Shown: positions 25,419-35,400 of the stretch, piece by piece | Position numbering within the stretch: position 1 is the first letter of the stretch | Layout: every line of letters starts with the position of its first letter | Source: Meiothermus sp. Pnk-1 | Lineage (GTDB): Bacteria; Deinococcota; Deinococci; Deinococcales; Thermaceae | Direction of reading: 5' to 3' | Assembly: GCF_003226535.1 (NCBI RefSeq) | Contig: NZ_QKOB01000003.1 | Coordinates: 186,001-250,000 of the forward strand | DNA: 64,000 bases | Notes under the pieces: model-generated | Database searches by the model: none | What the model was told of the DNA's origin: nothing | What the model saw: only the letters and a program-made list of their open reading frames with translations | Program-made: the position numbers and the translations under genes

Positions 25419-26813
25419 TTACAGTCCAACCTCGCGTTTGGCGACCTCGATGGCTTCTCGGACCCGCTCCGGCGCGGTCGCGCCGTAGGAGCGTCGTCGG
25501 TGGATGGCGGTCTCGAGCCGGGTGAGCTCGAGGGCCTCCGCGCCGAAGAGGGGATGGAAGGACTGAAGCTCGGCGAGCTCGAGGTCGCGCAGCTCCTTGC
25601 CCGCCTCGGCGCAGTGGCGCACGATGCGCCCCACCACGTGGTGGGCCTCGCGGAAGGGCAGCCCCTGTTGCGCGAGGTAGTCGGCCAGTTCGGTCGCCAG
25701 CGAGAAACCCGACTCCGCCGCTTTGGCCATGGGTTCGGGCTTCCACACCAGCCCCGGCAGCATGGCGGCCATCAGCTTGAGCGAGGCCCGGTAGGTGTCG
25801 CAGGCGTCGAAGAGGGGCTCTTTGTCCTCCTGCAAGTCCTTGTTGTAAGCCAGCGGCAGACCCTTGACCACCGTGGCCAGGGTGACGAAGCCGCCCAGCA
25901 CCCGCCCGGCCTTACCCCGGATCAGCTCGGCGACGTCGGCGTTCTTCTTCTGGGGCATGATGGAGGAGCCCGTGCTGAAGGCATCGGGGAGCACCGCGAA
26001 GCCGAACTCGAAGGAGGTGTAGAGCACCAGCTCCTCGGCCAAGCGCGAGAGGGTGAGCTGGCCGATGGCCAAAGCCGAGAGGGCCTCGAGGGCGAAGTCG
26101 CGGCTGGCCACCGCGTCGAGGGAGTTGCGCATGGGCCGGGCGAAACCCAGCGCCCGGGCGGTGTAGTGGCGGTCGATGGGGAAGCCGGTCCCGGCCAGGG
26201 CCGCCGCGCCCAGCGGGGACTCGTTGAGGCGCTTTAGGGCGTCTTGAATGCGCCCGGCGTCGCGGGAGAACATCTCGTAGTAGGCCAAAAACCAGTGCGA
26301 CAACAGCACCGGCATGGCCCGCTGGAGGTGGGTGTAGCCGGGGAGGATGAGGGGGGGCTCGAGGTAGCGCTCGGCCTGCTGCACCAGCACCCGGCGCAAA
26401 GCCTCGAGTTCGCCCAGGATTGCCTCGAGTTCGCCCCGCAGCCACAGGCGCAGGTCGGTGGCAACCTGGTCGTTGCGGCTACGGGCGGTGTGCAGCTTGC
26501 CCCCCACCGGGCCCACCAGCTCGCTCAGGCGGGCCTCGATGTTCATGTGCACGTCCTCGAGTTCCTCCCGCCAGACGAAGCGGCCCTCCTCGATCTCCCG
26601 GCGCACCTCCAAGAGCCCCCGCCGCAGGGTCTCGGCCTCCTCGGCGCTGAGGATGCCCTGCTTGGCCAGCATGGCCGCGTGGGCCAGCGAGCCTTCGATG
26701 TCTACCAAAGCCAGCCGCTGGTCGAAGGTCCAGGAGGCGTTGAACGCTTGGGCCAGCCGGTCGGGGGCCTCGGCAAAGCGCCCGCCCCAGGTGCGTTGGG
26801 TCTCTTGACTCAC
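25419..26813 (-). CDS. argH: Argininosuccinate lyase
   Basis: Last step of arginine synthesis, splitting argininosuccinate to arginine and fumarate. The 464 residues show the superfamily signature [10 protein letters not shown] with the catalytic Ser, the N-terminal [19 protein letters not shown], and the [16 protein letters not shown] and [11 protein letters not shown] blocks. Its start overlaps the upstream GNAT gene by 4 bases (ATGA), so the two are translationally coupled. Confidence 0.96.
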   Translation of the reverse strand: MSQETQRTWGGRFAEAPDRLAQAFNASWTFDQRLALVDIEGSLAHAAMLAKQGILSAEEAETLRRGLLEVRREIEEGRFVWREELEDVHMNIEARLSELVGPVGGKLHTARSRNDQVATDLRLWLRGELEAILGELEALRRVLVQQAERYLEPPLILPGYTHLQRAMPVLLSHWFLAYYEMFSRDAGRIQDALKRLNESPLGAAALAGTGFPIDRHYTARALGFARPMRNSLDAVASRDFALEALSALAIGQLTLSRLAEELVLYTSFEFGFAVLPDAFSTGSSIMPQKKNADVAELIRGKAGRVLGGFVTLATVVKGLPLAYNKDLQEDKEPLFDACDTYRASLKLMAAMLPGLVWKPEPMAKAAESGFSLATELADYLAQQGLPFREAHHVVGRIVRHCAEAGKELRDLELAELQSFHPLFGAEALELTRLETAIHRRRSYGATAPERVREAIEVAKREVGL

Positions 26814-27292
26814 GGGTGTACCTCGAGATTTTTATGCAACACGAACGGCGGCGGGGTGAGCGGGTTTGCCGCACTGTAAACCAGTTGTGGGTTCAACGTG
26901 TAGCCGAGCGAACCATACCACTCGACGAGGCGGTATTGGTCGTGCCGGACAGCCAGACGCAGTTCTTCGAGGCCGAGGGCTCGAGCCTCTTCTTCCAATA
27001 CTTCCATCAACTTTGGTCCCCAGCCTTGCCTGCGGTGCTCCGCAAGTACGCCCAGCCTCTTGATCTCCCCTACCCCCCGCTCGGACGGGTGGGGAACCAG
27101 GCGCACCGTAGCGATGATCTTCCCATCCTGCTCAACCACCCAGCCGTAGCCTCTCTCGAGGTCGGCCCGTACCTTCTCGGACGTCTCCCGGTGGCCGCTC
27201 GAGTCGGGCGCGACCTTTCCCGCCCAGGCCGCCCGGATCATCGCGGCGATGGCTTCAGAATCCTCGAGTTGGGCCATGCGGATCTGGGTCAT
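26810..27292 (-). CDS. GNAT-family N-acetyltransferase between argG and argH
   Basis: A 160-residue acetyltransferase with acetyl-CoA loop [21 protein letters not shown] and the typical C-terminal YGSLGY segment. It is placed 24 bp after argG and overlaps argH by ATGA, so it belongs to the arginine operon. The substrate cannot be read. Possibilities include a second glutamate or ornithine-type acetylation or an unrelated detoxifying activity. Confidence 0.82.
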   Translation of the reverse strand: MTQIRMAQLEDSEAIAAMIRAAWAGKVAPDSSGHRETSEKVRADLERGYGWVVEQDGKIIATVRLVPHPSERGVGEIKRLGVLAEHRRQGWGPKLMEVLEEEARALGLEELRLAVRHDQYRLVEWYGSLGYTLNPQLVYSAANPLTPPPFVLHKNLEVHP

Positions 27293-27316
27293 CTAGCAAT
27301 CCCCGCCCCCGGTTTC

Positions 27317-28510
<1,194 letters not shown>

Positions 28511-28534
28511 GCCTTTTCCTCCCGTACAGACTTT

Positions 28535-28555
28535 GGGCGGGGACTTGCCCCGCCC
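28535..28555 (-). other. GC-rich hairpin in the argG leader
   Basis: GGGCGGGG (28535-28542) pairs exactly with CCCCGCCC (28548-28555) around a 5-nt loop, 6 nt after the stop of the leader ORF and 24 nt before argG. The flanks AGAC and GTCT can add outer pairs. It is followed by AAAGTCTG on the transcribed strand, not a U tract, so an intrinsic terminator is unlikely; occlusion of the argG ribosome site or RNA processing is possible. Confidence 0.5.
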
Positions 28556-28561
28556 GTCTTT

Positions 28562-28633
28562 TCATCCACCTCGGCAATCGTCCCCTTGCGCCCAATAGCG
28601 CTTCTCCTGGTAGTGGGGTCGTCGCCCGAACAT
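28562..28633 (-). CDS. Possible arginine leader peptide, 23 aa
   Basis: A 23-codon ORF starts with ATG 28633, two bases after the predicted transcription start, and stops just before the leader hairpin. It begins MFGRRPHYQEKRYWAQ and contains four Arg codons, three of them CGA, including an adjacent pair at positions 4-5. There is no ribosome site, but a leaderless start fits the 8-nt distance from the -10 box. Translation and an attenuator role are inference; it could be a chance ORF. Confidence 0.35.
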   Translation of the reverse strand: MFGRRPHYQEKRYWAQGDDCRGG

Positions 28634-28635
28634 GC

Positions 28636-28670
28636 TGCATAAGTATACGCACACTCGGGCGGGGGGTCAA
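28636..28670 (-). promoter_or_regulatory. argG promoter with ARG-box-like palindrome
   Basis: On the minus strand TTGACC (plus 28665-28670), a 17-bp spacer and TATACT (plus 28642-28647) form a near-consensus promoter. The -10 box lies inside the imperfect palindrome TGCATAAGTATACGCA (28636-28651). AT-centred palindromes of this size flanking an arginine promoter are what the ArgR/AhrC family binds, so repression by arginine is likely. Confidence 0.6.
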
Positions 28671-28689
28671 GGGGCATTAGGCTAGAAGC

Positions 28690-29241
28690 ATGGGTTTACT
28701 ATACGCTGCGCTGGCCGGTTACTTTTTCGGGAGCCTTCCCTTCGCCTACTGGTTTGGGATTTTGCAGCACAAAAACCTGCTCGAGGAGGGCTCAGGCAAC
28801 GTCGGGACCACCAACGCCTGGCGGGTGCTGGGGCCAGTCCCTGGCGCAATGGTGCTCGTACTAGATGTGTGCAAGGGCATCCTAGCGGTGGCGCTCGGAG
28901 AGTTTCTGGCCAAAGACGCCACCGGAGGGCTACTGGCCGGGGCTCTTGCGGTATGGGGGCACTGCTACTCGATCTGGTTACTGGGCAAAGGGGGAAAAGG
29001 CATCGCCACCGGGGTGGGGGTGTTGTTCGCGGTTCAACCCGTGATCCTGCTGATCGCGCTGGGGCTATTCCTGGCCTGTGCCTTCTTGACCCGAAACCGC
29101 TACCGCGCAGCCAGCCTAGCCGCGTTGACCCTGCCGGTGCTGAGCGTGGCGGTCGTACCCATCACAGCCTACCTGTGGTTTGGCTTCGGGGTGGGGATCC
29201 CGGTAGCCATCAAAAACCTGCCGGACTGGAACCGAGTTTAG
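28690..29241 (+). CDS. plsY: Glycerol-3-phosphate acyltransferase PlsY
   Basis: Membrane enzyme that transfers acyl groups from acyl-phosphate to glycerol-3-phosphate, the first step of phospholipid synthesis. The 183 residues form about five helices and show the conserved motifs YFFGSLPFAYWFG, GSGNVGTTNAWRVLG and GKGGKGIATGVGV. It is divergent from argG. TAGGCT (28678-28683) ends 6 nt before the ATG, suggesting a leaderless message. Confidence 0.94.
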   Translation: MGLLYAALAGYFFGSLPFAYWFGILQHKNLLEEGSGNVGTTNAWRVLGPVPGAMVLVLDVCKGILAVALGEFLAKDATGGLLAGALAVWGHCYSIWLLGKGGKGIATGVGVLFAVQPVILLIALGLFLACAFLTRNRYRAASLAALTLPVLSVAVVPITAYLWFGFGVGIPVAIKNLPDWNRV

Positions 29242-29257
29242 CGCGCTGCGTATTCGG

Positions 29258-30334
29258 TCAAGCTTCTCGTGGAGGACTCAAGACCGCCCGGTTGCGCCCC
29301 TGGCGCTTGGCCGCGTATAAAGCCTCGTCGGCGCGGCGCAGCAAATCCAGCCGGGATTCCCCCGGCTGATGCACTGCCACCCCCAGGCTCACCGTCACCG
29401 TCCCGACCTCAAGGAAGGGCTGGGCGGCCAGCCGAGTCCGCAAGCGCTCGACCAGCCCTAGGGCCTGCTGGATATCGGCAGCCTCAAGGATCAGCAAAAA
29501 CTCCTCCCCGCCCCAACGACCCACCACGTCCCTTTCGCGCAGCGCATCGCGCAGACGCGCTCCCACCTCGATCAAGATTTCATCGCCTATCAGGTGCCCG
29601 AAGCGGTCGTTGATAGATTTGAAGTGGTCCACGTCCACCAGCACTACCGCGAAAGGCTGCGGGATGGTCAAGCGGTCCTCGAGGGCCTGAACAGCGCCCA
29701 AGCGGTTGAGCAACCCGGTCAGGCCGTCGGTGTGGGCCAGCAGATGCAGCTCTCGGGCGCGCTGGTGGGCCTGGGCCAGCTGGTCTTTGGCGTTGGAAAA
29801 GACGTACAGCAAAGCCGCCATCGCGCTTATACGGGTGATATCCCGCAACCAGCCGAGGAATTCGCCGCGGTGTAGCCCTTGCAGCAGGTCCGGGACGAGC
29901 CGGGCCGCTCCCACCAGGGCAGCCAGCACCACCAGCAGCACGCTATAGCGCAGCCCGGTCCCCGAGTCGAAGGTCAGGTAAAAGAGGATCATCAGGAAAG
30001 CGAAGACCCAGACCGTGGCCTCGAGCTCATTCCAGACCGCCGAGAGGTGGCGAACAAAAGCGAAGTAATAGGCATATTTGCCCAAGAACATCAAACCGGT
30101 TCCCAGAATGGTTTGCCGCTCGATATAGGCCACCGGGAATCGCCGGGTGAGCAAAGCCCATAGCCAAAACAAGGCGGCGACAAAAAAAAGCGGATAGGTC
30201 CAGCGCACGAAGGGATCTTGGCCTCGTTGAAAAGCCCAAATTATCGGTAGCGAGGCGGCCCCGACCAGCAGCCCCGCCGTGTAGACTCGGTACCTGAGCC
30301 GCTCGTCGCTCACAAGCTGGCTCCCACTCCGCAT
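29258..30334 (-). CDS. Membrane-bound diguanylate cyclase (GGDEF domain)
   Basis: Makes cyclic di-GMP. The N-terminal half (about residues 15-185) has six membrane helices and no recognisable ligand motif. The C-terminal GGDEF domain (about 195-355) starts HTDGLTGLLNRLG; the active site reads GGEEF and a metal Asp lies in VLVDVDHFKSIND. The usual upstream RxxD inhibitory site appears as ERLRTRL, not RxxD. ATG 30334 is preferred to GTG 30358, though neither has a good ribosome site. It lies 48 bp behind hisD. Confidence 0.88.
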   Translation of the reverse strand: MRSGSQLVSDERLRYRVYTAGLLVGAASLPIIWAFQRGQDPFVRWTYPLFFVAALFWLWALLTRRFPVAYIERQTILGTGLMFLGKYAYYFAFVRHLSAVWNELEATVWVFAFLMILFYLTFDSGTGLRYSVLLVVLAALVGAARLVPDLLQGLHRGEFLGWLRDITRISAMAALLYVFSNAKDQLAQAHQRARELHLLAHTDGLTGLLNRLGAVQALEDRLTIPQPFAVVLVDVDHFKSINDRFGHLIGDEILIEVGARLRDALRERDVVGRWGGEEFLLILEAADIQQALGLVERLRTRLAAQPFLEVGTVTVSLGVAVHQPGESRLDLLRRADEALYAAKRQGRNRAVLSPPREA

Positions 30335-30381
30335 TCCCACGGGCTGATCCGGCGCCACATTTGCGCACCCGCTGCCAGCCC

Positions 30382-31626
30382 TTACCCGCGCCGACGGTCG
30401 AGGGCCCGGGCGTGGGCCTCGAGCCCCTCTTCCCGCGCCAACCGGGCCCCCAGCAGGGCCAGCCGGGCCGCGGCCTGGGAGGAGAGCCCCACCACCGGGA
30501 TCACCTTGAGGAAATCCCGCACCGCCAGCCCCCCGCCGAAGCGGGCGGTGCCCGCGGTGGGCATCACGTGGCTGGGTCCGGCGATATAGTCGCCCAGCGC
30601 CTCGCAGGAATGCTCGCCAAGGAATACCCCTCCGGCGTTTTGTACCCTTCCCAGCCAGCGGGTGGGGTCTTCCACCGAGAGGCAGAGGTGCTCGGGGGCG
30701 TAGAGGTTGGCCAGCTCGAGCGCCTCCTCCAAGCTCCCCACCTCCACCAACCCGCTTCTCTCGAGGGCCTGGCGGGCGATCTCGGCCCGGGGGAGGGTGG
30801 CGAGCTGGCTGTGGAGTTCGGCTTCGACCCGGGCCAGTAGGTCAGGATCGGGTGAGAGCAGCCAGGCTTCGGAGTCGGGGCCGTGTTCGGCCTGGGCCAA
30901 GAGGTCGGCGGCCAGCAGCCGGGCATCCGCTGAGGCGTCGGCTACGATCAGGGTTTCGGTGGGACCGGGCAGGGCCTCGATCCCCACCGCCCCGTAGACC
31001 TCCCGCTTGGCCAGGATCACGTAGCGGTTGCCTGGCCCGACGATCTTGTCCACCCGCGGAACCCGCTCGGTGCCGTAGGCCAAAGCCGCGATGGCCTGGG
31101 CGCCGCCCATGGCAAAAAGCCGGTCGGCCCCCGCCACCCAGGCCGCCGCCAGGATGGCCGGATGCACTTTAGGGGGGCTCGCCACCACCACCTCGCCAAC
31201 CCCGGCCACCCGCGCCACCCCCGCCGCCATCAGCACCGAGGAGATAAGGGGGGCGCTCCCGCCGGGGACGTACACCCCCACCCGCTCGAGCGGGCGCACC
31301 AGCTGGCCTAATAGACCCTCAGGGCTAGCCTCCAAGAAGCCACCGCGGGGTTCATGGGCGTAAAACGCCTCGATCCGCTCGCGCGAGGTCTCGAGGGCGT
31401 CCCGCAGCTCACCGCTCAGGTCCTCGTAGGCCTCCCGCCAGGAGCGCTTGGGAATCTCCTCGGCAGGGAAACCATCCAAGCGCTCGCTCCAGCGGTCCAA
31501 GGCCGCATCCCCCTCGGTCTCGACTTCCCGGAGAATCTGCCGGACCCGCGCGAGCGCTGCCTCGTCCTCGAGAAAAGGTTTTCTGCGGGCGAATCGCCCG
31601 CGTACCTGGTCAGAGCGATAGATCAT
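30382..31626 (-). CDS. hisD: Histidinol dehydrogenase
   Basis: Zn-dependent enzyme that performs the last two oxidations of histidine synthesis. The 414 residues include the family signature [17 protein letters not shown], the Zn ligands around [13 protein letters not shown], and the catalytic Glu-His in [14 protein letters not shown]. No other his gene is in the window, as is common for scattered his genes in this lineage. Confidence 0.95.
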   Translation of the reverse strand: MIYRSDQVRGRFARRKPFLEDEAALARVRQILREVETEGDAALDRWSERLDGFPAEEIPKRSWREAYEDLSGELRDALETSRERIEAFYAHEPRGGFLEASPEGLLGQLVRPLERVGVYVPGGSAPLISSVLMAAGVARVAGVGEVVVASPPKVHPAILAAAWVAGADRLFAMGGAQAIAALAYGTERVPRVDKIVGPGNRYVILAKREVYGAVGIEALPGPTETLIVADASADARLLAADLLAQAEHGPDSEAWLLSPDPDLLARVEAELHSQLATLPRAEIARQALERSGLVEVGSLEEALELANLYAPEHLCLSVEDPTRWLGRVQNAGGVFLGEHSCEALGDYIAGPSHVMPTAGTARFGGGLAVRDFLKVIPVVGLSSQAAARLALLGARLAREEGLEAHARALDRRRG

Positions 31627-31671
31627 CTCAATGCTCCTGTTCCTGTCTGGGATAACCGCTTGCCCTCCCGC

Positions 31672-32340
31672 TCAGCGCCGCCTACGCCTGCGCTGACGCC
31701 GGCGAGGCTCTTCTTGGTTTTCCGGTTGGGATGGACGCTCCCGCTGCACCTGGAGGAGCTGGGCCTCGAAGACGTGGTCGCCGACCTTCTGCGTCATCCG
31801 CACCGGGTAGCCGTCCGCATCGTAGTACAGGAGGCTCAGCCCCGGACGCAGGCGAAACACCCGGGCGGAGGTCTGGCCCCAAGGAAGCTCGAGGGTCTGG
31901 TCCGCCAGCCGCTCTACGTAGACCCGCCCCCCCACCATGCCGTAGCGCCGCACCTCCCCAGGAGCGATCTCGAGACGCGCCACCGCCAGGATCAGCGAGA
32001 GGGGGTCGTGCAGTTCGCTCACGTAGGGGATCGCCAGGTCCTCCTTGCCCTGGCTGACCACCACCAAGCCCTCATCCCGTAAAAACTGGACCTCCATCAC
32101 CCGCGCCTCGCGCCCTTCGACCCGCTCGCGGTAGCGGCGGGGGTAGCCGGTGGGGTCCAGCTCGCTCTCCCAGCGCTGGCGGGTATGGGGCTCGCCGAAA
32201 CGGGCCGAGGGCAGTTCGACCGTGGCCTCGAGGATGAGCCGCGAACCCGAGCGCAGCGGCTCGAGGGTGAGCCGCTGTTCCCCGGCGGCCTGCCCGGCGA
32301 AGCGCAGGCTGTAGCGCAGCGTCTGGGGAATGACTACCAT
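31672..32340 (-). CDS. Conserved hypothetical protein, beta-rich, Arg-rich tail
   Basis: 222 residues, not recognised with confidence. The body alternates strands (LRYSLRFAGQAAGEQRLTLEPL, RVYVERLADQTLELPWG, LYYDADGYPVRMTQKVGDHVFEAQLL) in a way that resembles DUF3108-like periplasmic beta-barrel proteins, but there is no signal peptide. The last 20 residues are almost all Arg and Gln, which suggests nucleic-acid or membrane-phosphate contact. The start ATG 32340 is supported by TAAAAT (plus 32349-32354) 8 nt upstream. It lies 45 bp ahead of hisD on the same strand. Confidence 0.6.
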   Translation of the reverse strand: MVVIPQTLRYSLRFAGQAAGEQRLTLEPLRSGSRLILEATVELPSARFGEPHTRQRWESELDPTGYPRRYRERVEGREARVMEVQFLRDEGLVVVSQGKEDLAIPYVSELHDPLSLILAVARLEIAPGEVRRYGMVGGRVYVERLADQTLELPWGQTSARVFRLRPGLSLLYYDADGYPVRMTQKVGDHVFEAQLLQVQRERPSQPENQEEPRRRQRRRRRR

Positions 32341-32466
32341 GCGGTATGATTTTACCCTACGCCAGCCGCAGCGGCCCGCTCCCCCCAACCGGGGGTATCG
32401 CGGTAACGGGGACCCGGCTAAGCTCGAAGGTAGGGCAAGCGAACACCCAAGGGGGATCGTCTGGGT

Positions 32467-35400
32467 ATGAAGAGCAACAAAGGGATCGCGCTAGTGGTAG
32501 CACTCCTCGCGGGAGCGCTTTTGCTTACGGTGGTTCTCGCGGTGGTAGCGAATCTCTCTCTTTCCACGCGCCGCGTTACCGGCGATCAAGGACCTATCCT
32601 GCAGGCCAAGTACGCCGCTGAATCCGGCTTGGCCTTTGCCAGCAAGCGGGCTGAGACCATGCTAGACCAGACCGGGTTTTTAGTCCAGTACCTGAAATTG
32701 CCCGCCGGGGCCAATCTCAACCAGTACGCGGCCAACTTCTGCAACACCACCACCGGAAGCCCTGGCTTCACCAACCCTTACGCCCAACCCCTCAGCGTCC
32801 AAAACGTGACCGTGTGCACGGTACAAGCCAACGGTACCGTACCTGAAGGCGACCGTTGGAGCATCTTCAGCGATAACATCTCCGACGCGGCCTACACCGC
32901 CTGGAACACCAAATACCCCACCCGGCCCATCGACAAAAGCACCTTCTGGACCACCCTGTTCCGCGCAACTACGCAACAACAAGTGCTCAGCGACGCAAGC
33001 GGGGTAAAGTCGGTATATCAGATCCCCCAAGGCATCTTGGAGCCTGTGCAGGTTACTGCCTACAGGCAAGGGGGTAGCTGGGTTTTCCGCTTTGAGATCC
33101 AGCCCCAAACCGTCCGTTCAGTCGGGTTGCTCCTTAACAGCACAGGCCAGCGCCTAGCCCAGCAGGTTCTCGAGCGCCAGTACGGCAACCGCTTGGCCTT
33201 GGTGCTCCTGCCCCCCAGCTTCGCCCAGTTCGCCCAGTTCACCGACTTCAACGCCACCGGTATAGGCACCGGCAGTGAGCGGGTGTGGTTCTACGATAGC
33301 CACCTCTACGGCGGCCCCGTACACACCAACGACATCTTGGCTTTCGGCGGCGGAAGTCCCTGGTTCGGCGGGCGGGTGAGCAGCGCAGGCTGTGTGCGCT
33401 CGAGCGCCACCGATCCATGCAGCAGCAAGGACCCAAACAAGGTTTACGTAAACCCCAGCGCCCCCACCAAGACGGACGTCGCCTCGGCCTTCCCGGCCTA
33501 TGCCAAGCCCCAGTTCGCCAACGACCCCAACAGCCAGACCAACCCGCCAGCCAAAGACGTCAACTGGAATGCCGACTACATCCCCTTGCCCACCACGGAC
33601 GTAGCGCAGAAAACCGCCGCACAAAACGGGGGCATCTACATCGACGCCGGGGAGACCGCCTCGACAGCCCCCGGCGGCCCCTACGGCAACCTCAACCGCC
33701 TGAAGCTCTGGGCGGCCAAGGATGCCAACGGCACCCCCCTGGATGCCTCCGACTGGGACGCGGCCAACGAGCGCTGGAAGATCGACAAAAACGACACCCG
33801 TTACCAGTTCATCGAGGCCAGCATGGACTACCGGGGCTTCGGGCGCTGCGAGGATCCCATCCAGAGCATCAGCCTCTCCCCCTCCTCGGTGAACGCCCCG
33901 ACTGCTAGCCCGGCCACGGTGACGGTCAACATCAGCCGCAACCCCAACTGGAGCGGCCCGGTCTACGTGGACGCGGGCAGCACTATACCGTCGGGAGCCA
34001 CCATCGGCGGGCTGAACCAGAGCTATAGCGGAAACGGCACCCTGACGGTCAGCCTGCCCGCGGGCTTCAGCGGGGGCAGTGTGCAGATCCGGGCCCAGGC
34101 CAAAAGCGGCGCGGGCTCCCCGCCCGTGCAAGGGGATACCGGATACTATACAGCCGACCTAACCTTAAACGCGGCCCCCCAGCCCTACTACAACTTGAAC
34201 ACCGCCTCAGTAACGGTCTGCAAAGGGATGAGCGCCACCGTTAATATCAGCATTTCACGGCAAAACGGGCACAACCTCCCCGTAACCCTGAGCTTCACCA
34301 ACCTGCCCAGCGGCATCAGCATCAGCCCGGCCAACCCCACCATCCCTGCAGGCTCCAGCAGCGTTGCCGTCACGGTGAGCGCCGGCGCTACGGCCAGCAA
34401 CGGAACAGCGAAGATCAACGCCTTCGACTCCAATGGCACCCCTCCCAGCAACGGGAACTCCAAGAACTTGACCATCACCGTGCGGGATAAATTCGCCCCC
34501 AGGGCAAACAACGTCAGCATCAACAAGCCCACCGTCGGCACCAACTCCGGCAGCACCACGGTAAACCTCAACCGCTGCCCCGGCTACGATAACCCCATCG
34601 ACATCACCTTCTCCGGGGTGCCGACCGGGGTGACGCTAAACCCTGCATCGGTCAACGACACCACGGCGGGTAGCGTAGGTATAAGCGTTATCGTGAGCAC
34701 CTTGGCCACCCCCGGCACCTACACCGTCACCGGCACCGCTACGAGCAACGATGGAACCAGGCAAACCTTCACCTTCCGAATTACCATCAACGGCCCCAGC
34801 TATACCCTCTCTGCCCCCGACCTGACCGTCCTTCGCGGGGCCAACGCCAACCTCACGGTGAGCATCAGCCGTAGCAATGGCCATAACCTGCCCATCGGCC
34901 TGAGCTTCTCCGGCCTGCCCAGCGGGGTCTCCATCACCCCGCCTACCGCAGCGAACATCACCGGGAACTCGGCCTCGTTCAGCCTGAGCGTTTCGAACAG
35001 CGCCACCCCCGGTACCTATACCCTCACGGTAAACGGGGTGGACACCGCCGGGCTCACCGCCTCGGATACTTTCAAGCTCACCATCCCCGCACCCGATTTC
35101 GCCCTCAGCCTCAGCCGGAGCCAGGTAGACCTCATCCGCGGAGGCAGCCCGGTGACTCTCAACGTCAGCGTCACGCCGAGCAATGGCTTTAGCGGTTCGG
35201 TCAACCTCAGCTTTAGCGGCCTACCCAACGGCGTCACGGTGAGCCCAGCGAGCGCCAGCGTCAACACCAGCGGCACCTCCACCTTCAGCCTCTCCGCCAG
35301 CAGTTCCGCGACCCTCACCTCCGGCGTCACCGTCACCGTCACCGGTACCGGCGGCGGCCTGACCCGCAGCCAAACCTTCACCCTCACCGTAAGCGGCAGC

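Noticed and set aside
28535-28555. argG leader hairpin as intrinsic terminator
   Set aside because: The stem is followed by AAAGTCTG instead of a U tract on the transcribed strand.
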